A stretch of 60,639 bases of DNA, from contig JBCDCE010000017.1 in assembly GCA_039182515.1 (NCBI GenBank), positions 1-60,639 on the forward strand. Direction: 5' to 3'. The position numbers and the translations under genes are program-made. Below are positions 43,417-52,366 of the stretch, one piece after another (the stretch's first letter is position 1; the number at the start of each line of letters is the position of its first letter). This DNA is from JBCDCE01 sp039182515. GTDB lineage: Bacteria > Pseudomonadota > Alphaproteobacteria > Rhodobacterales > Rhodobacteraceae. Below the pieces are notes generated by a model. It did no database searches. It was not told the DNA's origin and worked only from the letters and a program-made list of their open reading frames with translations.

Positions 43417-44397
43417 ATGAAACATAGTCCGAAACTTGAGCTTCACTTGCATCTCGAAGGGGCGGCGCCGCCCGCGTTCATCCGGGGTCTGGCGCAGTCG
43501 CAAGGGGTCTCGCTTGCGGGCGTATTCACAGAAGATGGCAGCTACGCGTTCCGTGATTTCAACCAGTTTTTGCAGGTCTATGAGGAAGCGACCTCCGTTT
43601 TGAAAACGCCCGAGCACTTCGCTCAGCTTGTGTGCGCGGTATTGGAAGAAAGCTTGGCGCAGGGTGTGATTTACACAGAGAGCTTTATCTCCCCGGACTT
43701 TTGCGGGGGGCGTGATCTCGGAGCTTGGCGCGAATATCTGGCCGCGATGCAAGAGGCCGCAGCCGCTTTTGAGGACGAGATTATGATGCGGGGTGTGATC
43801 ACCTGCATTCGGCATTTTGGCCCGGACAAAGCCAAAGAGACAGCGCTTTGTGCGGCAGAAACCGTGGGCGATTTTGTGGTGGGGTTCGGCATTGCGGGAG
43901 ATGAGATGGCCGGCAAGCCGAGCGACTTTGCCTACAGCTTTGACATGGCGCGCGAAGCAGGGTTGGGCCTCACAGCCCATGCGGGCGAATGGGGTGGTGC
44001 GGCTTCTGTGCGCGATGCGCTGGATGCGTTGCGCGTCACGCGGATTGGGCATGGTGTGCAGGCCATAAGCGATCCCGCATTGGTTGAACGCTTGGTACGA
44101 GAAGAGATCACCTTAGAGGTCTGTCCGGGCTCGAATGTGGCGCTCGGAGTGGTCCCAAATTGGCGGGCGCATCCCATCGAAAAGCTGCGCGCAGCTGGCG
44201 TGCCGATTACCGTCTCAACAGACGATCCGCCTTTTTTTCACACCACAATGATCCAAGAATACGAGCATCTCGCGGACACCTTTGGATGGGAGGCCGAGCA
44301 CTTCTCCGCCCTCAACGATACGGCGATTGAAGCCGCCTTTTGCTCAGAAGATGATAAGCTAAAATTGGCCAAACGCCTCGGAGACGCCCATGACTAA
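43417..44397 (+). CDS. add: Adenosine deaminase
   Basis: 326 residues, TIM-barrel metal enzyme. KLELHLHLEGAAPP gives the first two zinc histidines, TAHAGEWGGAASV the third with its partner glutamate region, and STDDPPFF the last aspartate. Adenosine is favoured by the salvage context; adenine deaminase is the close alternative. It overlaps upp by eight bases. Confidence 0.88.
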   Translation: MKHSPKLELHLHLEGAAPPAFIRGLAQSQGVSLAGVFTEDGSYAFRDFNQFLQVYEEATSVLKTPEHFAQLVCAVLEESLAQGVIYTESFISPDFCGGRDLGAWREYLAAMQEAAAAFEDEIMMRGVITCIRHFGPDKAKETALCAAETVGDFVVGFGIAGDEMAGKPSDFAYSFDMAREAGLGLTAHAGEWGGAASVRDALDALRVTRIGHGVQAISDPALVERLVREEITLEVCPGSNVALGVVPNWRAHPIEKLRAAGVPITVSTDDPPFFHTTMIQEYEHLADTFGWEAEHFSALNDTAIEAAFCSEDDKLKLAKRLGDAHD

Positions 44398-45028
44398 CTT
44401 GCCTCATCTCACGGTTGTCGATCATCCTTTGGTCCAGCACAAGCTGACCTTGATGCGCGAAACGCGCACCTCGACGGCCGTGTTTCGCCAGTTGTTGCGC
44501 GAGATCAGCCAGCTCTTGGCGTACGAAATTACCCGCGAAATTGAGCTGACGACCAAGCGCATCGAGACCCCGTTGGAGCCCATGGAGGCCCCGACTTTGG
44601 CCGGCAAAAAGCTTGCTTTGATTTCGATTTTGAGGGCTGGGAACGGTCTCTTGGACGGCGTTTTGGAGCTTGTGCCCTCTGCGCGCGTTGGATTTGTAGG
44701 GCTTTACCGTGATGAAGAAACGCTTCAGCCTGTGCAATATTACTTCAAAGTACCGGATAATTTGGGCGAACGGCTGGTGATTGCCGTTGATCCGATGTTG
44801 GCGACTGGAAATTCTTCTGTTGCAGCGATTGATCTTCTTAAGGCGAATGGCGCCAAAAACATTCGCTTTCTTTGCCTTTTGGCGGCACCCGAAGGTGTGG
44901 CGCGTATGAAAGAGGCACATCCTGACGTTCCGATTGTTACAGCAGCAGTAGACAGTCATCTCAATGACCATGGATATATTGTGCCTGGGCTAGGGGATGC
45001 GGGTGATCGCATGTTTGGCACTAAATAA
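44390..45028 (+). CDS. upp: Uracil phosphoribosyltransferase
   Basis: 212 residues; makes UMP from uracil and PRPP. The PRPP loop is DPMLATGNSSVAAI, SILRAGNGLLDG is conserved, and VTAAVDSHLNDHGYIVPGLG near the end binds uracil. It is the last gene of cdd-deoA-deoB-add-upp. Confidence 0.94.
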   Translation: MTNLPHLTVVDHPLVQHKLTLMRETRTSTAVFRQLLREISQLLAYEITREIELTTKRIETPLEPMEAPTLAGKKLALISILRAGNGLLDGVLELVPSARVGFVGLYRDEETLQPVQYYFKVPDNLGERLVIAVDPMLATGNSSVAAIDLLKANGAKNIRFLCLLAAPEGVARMKEAHPDVPIVTAAVDSHLNDHGYIVPGLGDAGDRMFGTK

Positions 45029-45071
45029 GGGAAATCTGCTTGATTTCATGCGCGCGCTGAGCGATGTTACC

Positions 45072-45086
45072 CCCACATATTGTGGG
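45072..45086 (+). promoter_or_regulatory. Small hairpin just before the SPOR gene start
   Basis: CCCACA, three bases, TGTGGG. It ends eight bases before ATG 45094, where a ribosome site would be expected, and no Shine-Dalgarno sequence is seen. It could act on translation. Confidence 0.35.
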
Positions 45087-45093
45087 TATAAGC

Positions 45094-46659
45094 ATGACAA
45101 TGAAACGAGCAGCCCTCACAGCACTAGCGGTAGTGTTTCTTTCAGCCGGTTTGGCCCCGGCACAACAATTGCGTGACGCACTCAATCCGGCGGAGTTTCC
45201 GCCCGATACGTTTACGGGCAATCAATACGTCGACAGTCGCGGCTGCGTGTATATTCGCGCAGGGATCAGCGGCAGGACCACCTGGGTTCCGCGGGTGACG
45301 CGAGACCGCCGATTGGTCTGCGGATTCCAACCGTCTTTGCCGAACGTCGTCGCCTCTGCAGATCCGTCTTCCGGGCAATCTAACACGGCAGGCACATCGC
45401 GTGTGGCCCCAACGGCACCGTCTGGCTCTGCGCAATCTGGAACGGTTGTCTTTCCGACCCGCCCCAAGGTTGCGACGCGGCCGGTCACAGAACCTAATGT
45501 GACGCCAGTGACGCGTCCGAAAGTGGCGCAAGCCACCCCGTCGACACCCTCAACACCGTCCACAACAACGCAGTCTGGTGTGACGCAGCGTACAGCGCCC
45601 AAAGTGGCGGCTGCTCCCTCGAACACGGGCAGCGGAGTCGTCTCTACGGGTTGTAACGGTAAAGTTGTACGCCCAACGACGACCGGCACCACGACGACAG
45701 CGGCAAAAGCCGCTCCCAAGCCCACGAAGCGGATGACCAAAACCACAACACGCGCTGTGGCCAAGACGCGGACGGGCAAGATTGGCTCGGTCAAAACGGC
45801 GAACAGCTTTCAGCGGCCCAAGGTCGTTCCACCCAATATGGTCGCGGGCAATTCTCCAGCCCAAAAAGCGCCAACCAATCTGATCCCGACAAACGCGCAA
45901 AATGCTGCGATCGCACCCGATCCGGCCTGTGGCAGCGCCACAACTTTCAGCAAGCGCTATATTAACAGCCAGGGCAAACTTGCAGTGCGCTGTGGTCCAC
46001 AATCGGAATCTCCCGTGACGGTGAAGTCCACCCAGCGTGTGGCGCTGGCCGCGGCCAAACCTGTGGCACCTGCGAGCACTGTGACCAATGCGCAGATCGA
46101 GCAATACGCTTTGCCAAAGGGCTATGTGTCTATTTGGGATGACGACCGGCTTAATCCTTACCGTGGCCCACGCACCCTCCAAGGCGATCAGCAAATGCGC
46201 CTGGTGTGGACGGATGAGGTGCCACGGCGCTTGATTGATCAGGTGACAGGCGCGGATGTGACCGCGCTCAATCCAAACCTGCGCTATCCCTACACAAACC
46301 TCGCGACACAGCAGCGCAAAGTGGCAAAGGCGAGTACAATTCGCCGCAAAACAGTGGTGTCTACGAAGTCCACGCCACGCCGCGTGGTGGCGTCTGTGCC
46401 AAAATCCATATCGGTAAACCGCTCGAGTGCAGCCAAGCCTTATGTACAAGTTGGGTTGTTTGGCGTTCCGTCCAATGCGGCCAAGGCGGCTGCACGGCTC
46501 GAAGCGCGTGGCATTCCGGCCAAAACCAAGCGGACCACGCGGGGCGGCAAGGTGTACCAGATTGTCTACTCGGGGCCTTACAAGGATACGGCTTCTGTTG
46601 GCCAGGCGTTGCGGTTGGCCAAGTCAGCTGGGTTCTCCGACGCCTTCTTGCGGCGATAA
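45094..46659 (+). CDS. Secreted SPOR-domain protein with low-complexity linker
   Basis: 521 residues. MTMKRAALTALAVVFLSAGL is a signal peptide, with likely cleavage near APAQ. A short domain (DTFTGNQYVDSRGCVYIRAG) is followed by some 180 residues rich in T, P, S, K and R (for example VTRPKVAQATPSTPSTPSTT), probably disordered and periplasmic. The last 75 residues are a SPOR domain (YVQVGLFGVPSNAAKAAARL, then YQIVYSGPYKD), which binds denuded peptidoglycan at the division site. It is likely a cell-envelope or division protein. A second start, ATG 45100, is equally possible. Confidence 0.82.
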   Translation: MTMKRAALTALAVVFLSAGLAPAQQLRDALNPAEFPPDTFTGNQYVDSRGCVYIRAGISGRTTWVPRVTRDRRLVCGFQPSLPNVVASADPSSGQSNTAGTSRVAPTAPSGSAQSGTVVFPTRPKVATRPVTEPNVTPVTRPKVAQATPSTPSTPSTTTQSGVTQRTAPKVAAAPSNTGSGVVSTGCNGKVVRPTTTGTTTTAAKAAPKPTKRMTKTTTRAVAKTRTGKIGSVKTANSFQRPKVVPPNMVAGNSPAQKAPTNLIPTNAQNAAIAPDPACGSATTFSKRYINSQGKLAVRCGPQSESPVTVKSTQRVALAAAKPVAPASTVTNAQIEQYALPKGYVSIWDDDRLNPYRGPRTLQGDQQMRLVWTDEVPRRLIDQVTGADVTALNPNLRYPYTNLATQQRKVAKASTIRRKTVVSTKSTPRRVVASVPKSISVNRSSAAKPYVQVGLFGVPSNAAKAAARLEARGIPAKTKRTTRGGKVYQIVYSGPYKDTASVGQALRLAKSAGFSDAFLRR

Positions 46660-46680
46660 AGTAACGTTTCCAAATCTAAG

Positions 46681-46805
46681 TGGTCCTGCTCACTGACCAG
46701 CCTTAGGAGGCGAAGCCGACCAGCTCCCGACCGCCCCCCGTAAATACCCCAGTGGCGGGGGCTTTCAGCCCGACGCCCGCGGTCGGGCACAGGTCTTTGG
46801 TCTTA
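46681..46805. repeat. Dispersed GC-rich palindromic repeat, copy 2
   Basis: In reverse complement this matches copy 1 at 32566-32670, with shared blocks TAAGACC, CGGGCTGAAAGCCCCCGCC, GGGGGGCGGTCGGG and GCTGGTCGGCTTCGCCTCCT. An extra 15 or so bases (around GTATTTAC) separate the central blocks. It lies between the convergent SPOR and membrane-protein genes. Confidence 0.7.
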
Positions 46806-46852
46806 GATCGCATTACCTTGCCATTTTGCACATTGCGGCAGCTCTTATTGCT

Positions 46853-47851
46853 TTAGCTGCCGCAAATGTTTTGAAGGGCCACCCACTGGCCATCTTGGAT
46901 GAGGGGCTCTGTGACCCGGCCTGCGTCGCTCTCCAAGAGGTCCAAAACTGTTTCCCCGGTAGGGTCGATTGCATAAGCATAGGGGCTGGCGAGCAGCTTC
47001 TTTTCTTTAAAGGCCGCCAGCATTGCATCCGTGGCCACTGGGCGCGCATCTTGCGTGAGCAAGCTTTCCGCATAAGCGGCCAATGTTTTCTGAGGCAGCT
47101 CTGCTTTTGTTAAAAACTGTGCGCGCGCGGTGAGAGAGGCCTGGCGCAAAAGTGGCTCAAAGGGATCTCCTTGGGCTTGGCGCGCGGCTTCGGCCAGCAG
47201 GTAGCCTGCGGCGGCTTCAGCTTGCTCCACATCTTCCACGACCCGCGCAGAGAGCACGATCCGGCCATCAGGCAGGCTCAGGCTGTCGGGAGTTATATTG
47301 GCAAAAACGCTTGCGCCCGGGCTTGTGCCCAACCTTGTGCTCAGAGCGGAGAGCCCATTTTGCCCGCCAAAGGAGGTGCAGGGTGCACCCGTGATCTGGG
47401 CCAATTCAGCCAAGACCTTGTCGCTGATCTCGGAGCGGATGGCGGGATGGGCCAAAGACAGTCCCTGGCGCACCAGAACTTCGGGCACCAAAAGACCCAG
47501 CGCCATAACACAAGCCGCCGCCAAGCCCCAAAGGGCGCGTTTGCGGCGCTGATCGTTTGGAGTGTGGGTTTTGGTGAGGGCCGCTTGCAGCTTGGCTATG
47601 GCCTCGATCATCAAAGGCTCGTCTAGCTCCAGCTCTTCGCCGGAATCCGGGCCTGGCCGATAGCGCCCCGGGCTTTTGGCAAAGCGCTCGATGGCGGGCA
47701 AAGACCAATGCGATAGGATCCGGCCCGCACTGTCACTGATCACAAGAGTGGATTTGCCAAAAGACACAACGACGTCGCGCCGCTGGGCCCCCTCATGGGG
47801 CCGCCAAATCCCGGGACTTTCCAGGCGAACAAACTCTTTAAGCGCGGTCAT
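46853..47851 (-). CDS. Membrane-anchored protein of unknown function
   Basis: 332 residues. Residues 1-100 are cytoplasmic (VVVSFGKSTLVISDSAGRIL), one membrane segment lies at about 107-127 (LWGLAAACVMALGLLVPEVL), and the rest is periplasmic with conserved-looking GAPCTSFGG and LSLPDGRIVLSARVVEDVEQ. That last segment recalls M48-like peptidase regions, but no HExxH motif is present. It follows the acyl-CoA ligase gene by three bases on the same strand, so co-expression is likely; a functional link is not evident. Confidence 0.7.
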   Translation of the reverse strand: MTALKEFVRLESPGIWRPHEGAQRRDVVVSFGKSTLVISDSAGRILSHWSLPAIERFAKSPGRYRPGPDSGEELELDEPLMIEAIAKLQAALTKTHTPNDQRRKRALWGLAAACVMALGLLVPEVLVRQGLSLAHPAIRSEISDKVLAELAQITGAPCTSFGGQNGLSALSTRLGTSPGASVFANITPDSLSLPDGRIVLSARVVEDVEQAEAAAGYLLAEAARQAQGDPFEPLLRQASLTARAQFLTKAELPQKTLAAYAESLLTQDARPVATDAMLAAFKEKKLLASPYAYAIDPTGETVLDLLESDAGRVTEPLIQDGQWVALQNICGS

Positions 47852-47854
47852 GAG

Positions 47855-49480
47855 TTACAGGGTCTTTGCAAAGGTGCGCAGTTCGAACTTTTGGATTTTG
47901 CCAGTGGAGGTTTTGGGTAGCTCTTGGAACACCACTTTCTTAGGGCTTTTGAACCCGGCTAAGCGCTCGCGGGCAAAGGCGATGATCTCAGCCTCATCTG
48001 CCCTCATGCCCTCTTTCAGCTCAATAAAGGCGCAAGGCACTTCGCCCCATTTCTCATCGGGCTTGGCCACAACGGCGGCCAAGAGAACAGCCGGGTGGTG
48101 CATCAACGCGCCTTCCACTTCTACCGACGAGATGTTTTCGCCGCCAGAGATAATGATGTCTTTGGCGCGATCCGCGATCTGCATGTAGCTGTTGGGATGT
48201 TGGATGGCGATGTCGCCGGAATGGAAGTGGCCGCCTTTGAAAGCCTCTTTGGTGGCGGCTTCGTTCTTATAATAGCCTTTCATGACCGAATTGCCGCGCA
48301 TCACGATCTCGCCTTGGGCTGTGCCATCGAGCGGGATCTGGTTGTTGTTCTCATCCACAACCGTAACGTATTCCATCATTGGGAAGGGCACACCTTGCTG
48401 GGCTTTGATGGCCGCGATCTCGTCGGCTGGCAATTCATCCCACTCGTCGCTCCACAGGCATTCTGTGACATGGCCGTAGGTTTCGGTCAGGCCGTAGACT
48501 TGCGTGATGTTGAAGCCCATCTTCTCAATAGCCCCCAGGGTGGCGGGGGCAGGGGGTGCGCCTGCGGTAAAAACCTCAACAGTATGCGCGAAGCTGCGTT
48601 TGTCCGCTTCAGCCGCATTCACAATCAGATTGAGCACAATCGGCGCGCCGCCAAAATGGGTCACGCCATGGTCCGCAATCGCATCATAGATGACCTTGGC
48701 CGAGACATCGCGGACGCACACAACCGTGCCGCCCATGACGGACATCATCCAGGTGTGGTTCCACCCATTGCAGTGAAAGAGCGGGACAATCGCCAGAAAG
48801 ATCGGATGCAGGGTCATGCGCCAGGTGATGGGCGTGCCCATAGTCATCAGATACGCACCGCGGTGATGATAGACGACACCTTTGGGCCGACCGGTGGTGC
48901 CAGAGGTATAGTTGAGCGCCAGGCTCTCCCATTCATCCTCGGGCATGATCCATTCGAAATCGGGATCGCCGGTTTTCAGAAAGTCCTCATAATCGATTTG
49001 TTCGCCGATCTCAGGCACGCCTGCGGCTTGGTCGGGCACTTCAATGATCTGGGGGGCTGCGCCTTCCATCATCGAGATGGCGTCCATGACCACTGGCAAA
49101 AACTGGCTATCGACCAAAGCGGCCTTGGCCTCGCCATGATCAAAGATATAGGCAATGGTTTCAGCATCCAGACGTGTGTTGATTGTGTTGAGTACAGCAC
49201 CGGAGGCAGGCACACCAAAGCTTGCTTCCACTTGGGCTGGAATGTTGGGCAAAACGGTTGCCACCACATCGCCAGGCTGAACCCCGATATTGACGAGGGC
49301 TGAAGCCAATTGCGAGCAGCGCTTATAATAGTCCGCATAGCTCATGCGGCGCTGGCCGTAGATCCAAGCGGTACGATCCGGAAAGATCCGCACCGCGCGG
49401 CGTAGGTGGCTCAAAGGCGTGAGCGGCACGTAATTCGCGGCGCACTTGCCCAAGCCTGTTTCGTCTGCCATCCATCCCAT
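47855..49480 (-). CDS. Acyl-CoA synthetase (AMP-forming)
   Basis: 541 residues; activates a medium-chain or related carboxylic acid to its CoA ester. LNYTSGTTGRPKGVVYHHRG is the AMP-binding motif, ITQVYGLTETYGHVTEC follows, and SGGENISSVEVEGALMHHPA and the C-terminal KTSTGKIQKF supply the second half-reaction site. The start at 49480 (MGWMADETGLGK) follows GGAGA; the open frame 29 codons upstream overlaps the divergent EamA gene. DmdB-like methylmercaptopropionate ligases and fatty acid ligases are both close families, so no symbol is given. Confidence 0.85.
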   Translation of the reverse strand: MGWMADETGLGKCAANYVPLTPLSHLRRAVRIFPDRTAWIYGQRRMSYADYYKRCSQLASALVNIGVQPGDVVATVLPNIPAQVEASFGVPASGAVLNTINTRLDAETIAYIFDHGEAKAALVDSQFLPVVMDAISMMEGAAPQIIEVPDQAAGVPEIGEQIDYEDFLKTGDPDFEWIMPEDEWESLALNYTSGTTGRPKGVVYHHRGAYLMTMGTPITWRMTLHPIFLAIVPLFHCNGWNHTWMMSVMGGTVVCVRDVSAKVIYDAIADHGVTHFGGAPIVLNLIVNAAEADKRSFAHTVEVFTAGAPPAPATLGAIEKMGFNITQVYGLTETYGHVTECLWSDEWDELPADEIAAIKAQQGVPFPMMEYVTVVDENNNQIPLDGTAQGEIVMRGNSVMKGYYKNEAATKEAFKGGHFHSGDIAIQHPNSYMQIADRAKDIIISGGENISSVEVEGALMHHPAVLLAAVVAKPDEKWGEVPCAFIELKEGMRADEAEIIAFARERLAGFKSPKKVVFQELPKTSTGKIQKFELRTFAKTL

Positions 49481-49560
49481 AATGCGCGTCTCCCTCACGT
49501 CTTTGAGCGCTGAGACTAAAAGGACATGCGCCTGATTCCAATGGGCAAGACGGGGCTGGG

Positions 49561-50490
49561 ATGGCACAAATTCACCATGCAGATCAGCCCGGGCGCGCGG
49601 CTGCGGTCTCTCGGGCTGTTTTGCTTGTGCTTTTGGGCATGGGGATCATTGGCTTTATCGACAATTTCATTGTTGTCATCGCTGAAACCGCCAGCCTTTG
49701 GCAGTTTAACTTTCTGCGTGCGGCTATGAGCCTGCCCGTTTTGGCTGGCGTGATCTGGCTCGGCTGGGGCCAGTTTTGGCCTAAGCGCCCATTTTGGGTG
49801 TTCCTGCGCACCTTGGCTTTTGTCGCCTCGATGTTTCTCTATTTTGGTGCTCTGGGCTTTGTGAGCATCGGCCAAGCGCTGGCGGGTCTCTTCACTGCAC
49901 CGCTTTTTGTGCTCGTATTGGGCGCTTTGTTTCTAGGTCAGCCCTTTCGCCCGCTTCAGGCGGTTGCGGTGGTTATGGGGTTTTCGGGTGTGTTGATGGT
50001 GTTGCAGCCGGCCACGCTCTTGGATCCGCGTTTGGTGCTGCCAGTGTCTGGTGGGGTGCTTTACGCGATCAACGGTCTCATCACGCGCATCTATTGCAGT
50101 AAAGAAGACACCTTGGGTCTGCTGACCTTCTATAACATCGGCATGTGTCTCTGCGGGGCTTTGGGCGTGCTCTACTTCTATGGCAGTCCAAACGATCCGG
50201 GTGCGGAGGGCTATCTCACACGTGGATGGGGGCAAACGCCGCCAGTGTTCTGGGCTCTGATGTGCCTGCAAGCGGCGGGGGCGCTTGTGGCGGTGTGGTG
50301 CCTGACGCGGGCGTATCAACTGGCCCCAACGGGCGTTGTGTCTGTGTCGGAATATTCCGTGATGATCTTTGGCCCGCTCTTTGCTGCGCTGCTTTTTGGG
50401 GATGTGCCGAATGCCTTGGCGCTTTTCGGCCTCGCAGTGATCATTGGCGCAGGCGTTTGGATGACCCGTTTGGAAATACGCGCAACATGA
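49561..50490 (+). CDS. EamA/DMT family transporter
   Basis: 309 residues with about ten hydrophobic segments in two EamA-type halves (for example VLLVLLGMGIIGFIDNFIVV near residue 21 and VVSVSEYSVMIFGPLFAALL near 265). Members export amino acids, metabolites or drugs; the substrate is unknown. Its stop overlaps the sulfotransferase-like gene start (ATGA), so the two are coupled. Confidence 0.85.
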   Translation: MAQIHHADQPGRAAAVSRAVLLVLLGMGIIGFIDNFIVVIAETASLWQFNFLRAAMSLPVLAGVIWLGWGQFWPKRPFWVFLRTLAFVASMFLYFGALGFVSIGQALAGLFTAPLFVLVLGALFLGQPFRPLQAVAVVMGFSGVLMVLQPATLLDPRLVLPVSGGVLYAINGLITRIYCSKEDTLGLLTFYNIGMCLCGALGVLYFYGSPNDPGAEGYLTRGWGQTPPVFWALMCLQAAGALVAVWCLTRAYQLAPTGVVSVSEYSVMIFGPLFAALLFGDVPNALALFGLAVIIGAGVWMTRLEIRAT

Positions 50491-51137
50491 TCCTCTCTCG
50501 TGGCCGTAAATATATCTTCCTGCATGCGCCTAAAACGGGGGGCACGTCCCTCACGGTTGCTTTGGAGGCGCGTGCCAAAGCGGATGATATCATCGTGTCG
50601 GACACGCCAAAGGGCCGTGCGCGGGCCAAGCGCCAAGCAAAGCTGCCCGCAAAAGGCAGGCTTTGGAAACATAGCACGCTGGCGGATCTCGAAGGGCTGA
50701 TCAGCCAAGATGAGCTATCGCAGATGTTTATCGTGATGATGGTCCGCAATCCTTGGGAGCGGGTGCGCAGCTATTATGCCTGGCTCCAAGATCAGAGCTT
50801 TGAGCATCCAGCCGTGACCCTGGCGAAAACGCTCAGCTTTGACGCTTTTATCTGCCATCCGATGATTGCGCAGAGCTTCCGCAGTAACCCTTACGGCAAT
50901 TATGTGACGGACTGGACCGGGCGCGAGTGGCCAACACATTTCATCAGATTGGAGCATTTGGACACGGATTTGACCCGTTTTGAGCAACATCTCGGAGTTG
51001 CGCTGCCCTTGGGTCAACACAACGAGTCAGGGGGAGCGTATAAAATTAACGCTCAATTCACGCTTTTTTCCGCATGTTTTTGGGGTTTAACCTGCTCAAA
51101 GGACATATCTCGATTTCAGTATACCTTCCCCAAATAG
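50487..51137 (+). CDS. Sulfotransferase family 2-like protein
   Basis: 216 residues. FLHAPKTGGTSLTVALEARA near residue 11 is the 5'-phosphosulfate binding motif for PAPS, and MMVRNPWERVRSYYAWL is the 3'-phosphate motif. HFIRLEHLDTDLTRFEQHLG is typical of the family's second half. After HNESGGAY the chain departs from the usual YRDYY-type end and becomes AT-rich, yet finishes with DISRFQYTFP, close to the normal terminus. The segment between may be diverged or carry compensating frameshifts. It would sulfate an unknown polymer or lipid. Confidence 0.75.
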   Translation: MILSRGRKYIFLHAPKTGGTSLTVALEARAKADDIIVSDTPKGRARAKRQAKLPAKGRLWKHSTLADLEGLISQDELSQMFIVMMVRNPWERVRSYYAWLQDQSFEHPAVTLAKTLSFDAFICHPMIAQSFRSNPYGNYVTDWTGREWPTHFIRLEHLDTDLTRFEQHLGVALPLGQHNESGGAYKINAQFTLFSACFWGLTCSKDISRFQYTFPK

Positions 51138-51334
51138 GCACTTTGTTTCACCTTTTGGGATAATCCTATATTCGGCCCCGTCTTTGGCACCTTTGCCGCA
51201 ACTGTGACACAAACTTGCCTCCATCGGGGCAAAACAAAGTCGCGCGAATCGTTTCATCCTTCTCTTGTCGAAACCAAACGCCAACCCTGGCACCTCTGCC
51301 GCACACACCAGAGGTTAGAGTAGGAAACGCAGAT

Positions 51335-52063
51335 ATGCTGATCGATTTGGAAAGCTTTGAAGCCGCCCCCGGAGCCGGAGAGACCACCGGATCTTGGGCA
51401 AGCATCCCCAACCTCACCGCAGGTTCGGGCATCGTTGCCGGCACCAAAGTGGCGTCCAATCTCGGCTGGCGATCTGTGGAATGCATTGAACCCGGCGACA
51501 AGGTCCTCACGTATGACCACGGCCTTCAGGTCGTCACTGGGGTCACACGCAGCTTCCTCTGGATTGGCGAAAAAGACTGCCCCGAAAGCGCTTGGCCATT
51601 GTTGGTCCCAGAAGGTGCTTTGGGAAATCAAAGCGATCTTTGGATTGTGCCCGAGCAGCACGTCCTCATTGAAAGCGAAATAGCCGAGCGCGTCTACGGC
51701 GACCCCTTTGTAGTGATCCCCGCACTCTCACTCGAAGGGCATAAAGGCATTACTCGTTCATGCCCAAAACAAGTCATTGAGGTTCTTCAACTGGAATTTG
51801 ACCGTGATGAAGTGGTCTTTGCCAACATGGGGGCGTTGTTTTTCTGCCCCAAACAGCAAAGCGCAACAGAGCGACTTACCGCCAATGCGTCAGGAGCGGC
51901 AAATGTCGCTCCACGCAAAAATGAGGCCGCAGCGCCCCTGCGTTACGTGCCTCTCAGCCTAGAACATGCCGATATTCTCGTTTGCCACTTGGGCGAGGAC
52001 TACGGTGACCAAGAAAAACCAGACGACAGCCGCGACACATCCCTCCAGAACTACGCAGCCTAA
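51335..52063 (+). CDS. Hint-domain protein
   Basis: 242 residues with a Hedgehog/intein-type (Hint) domain: GSGIVAGTKVASNLGWRSVE, CIEPGDKVLTYDHGLQVVTG, and LWIVPEQHVLIES resembling block B with its histidine. The usual N-terminal cysteine of splicing Hint domains is replaced (GIVAGT instead of C-x-x-G-T), so self-cleavage is doubtful. Such proteins are numerous in Rhodobacterales and often carry RTX parts; this one does not. ATG 51335 follows TAGGAA. A strong terminator follows. Confidence 0.75.
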   Translation: MLIDLESFEAAPGAGETTGSWASIPNLTAGSGIVAGTKVASNLGWRSVECIEPGDKVLTYDHGLQVVTGVTRSFLWIGEKDCPESAWPLLVPEGALGNQSDLWIVPEQHVLIESEIAERVYGDPFVVIPALSLEGHKGITRSCPKQVIEVLQLEFDRDEVVFANMGALFFCPKQQSATERLTANASGAANVAPRKNEAAAPLRYVPLSLEHADILVCHLGEDYGDQEKPDDSRDTSLQNYAA

Positions 52064-52173
52064 TAACAAAAACAGACCTCTCCAGGTTACACACACACAC
52101 GCACAACTGACTGAAATTTGCCCTCCGGACCCTCTACGGCACTCACACACACGCTAAGGCCGTTGGCGCAATA

Positions 52174-52213
52174 ACCCCCCTATCGGTGTCAGGCCCGATA
52201 GGGGGGTCTTTTT
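52174..52213 (+). terminator. Intrinsic terminator after the Hint-domain gene
   Basis: ACCCCCCTATCGG (52174-52186) pairs with CCGATAGGGGGGT (52195-52207), followed by a T-run to 52213. The stem is long and GC-rich. It closes the plus-strand transcript of the Hint gene. Confidence 0.88.
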
Positions 52214-52250
52214 ATTTGCAGCTTGGCGTTCAATCGTGTTCCTTAAAGAA

Positions 52251-52341
52251 CAAAGCGAAAAGCGCGAGGCACCGCACATTACCCAACGCGTTGAAACCAA
52301 GGGTTTCAGGCAGCGTTAGGTGATTGAAGGATTTCGCTTTG
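52251..52341. repeat. Nested palindromic element, copy A
   Basis: 91 bases. The outer arms CAAAGCGAAA (52251-52260) and TTTCGCTTTG (52332-52341) are perfect complements. Inside is the core AACGCGTTGAAACC...GGTTTCAGGCAGCGTT, itself a stem. It lies between a terminator and the ribosome site of the thioredoxin-like gene. Confidence 0.8.
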
Positions 52342-52366
52342 CGCTATGGCCAAAAGGAGAGCGGCT

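Noticed and set aside
48095..49303. 402-codon plus-strand frame opposite the acyl-CoA ligase
   Set aside because: An antisense shadow rich in His and Asp, with no domain.
52064..52160. ACAC/CACA-rich stretch after the Hint gene as a possible tandem-repeat locus
   Set aside because: The runs are short and irregular (a few units each), not a true tandem array.
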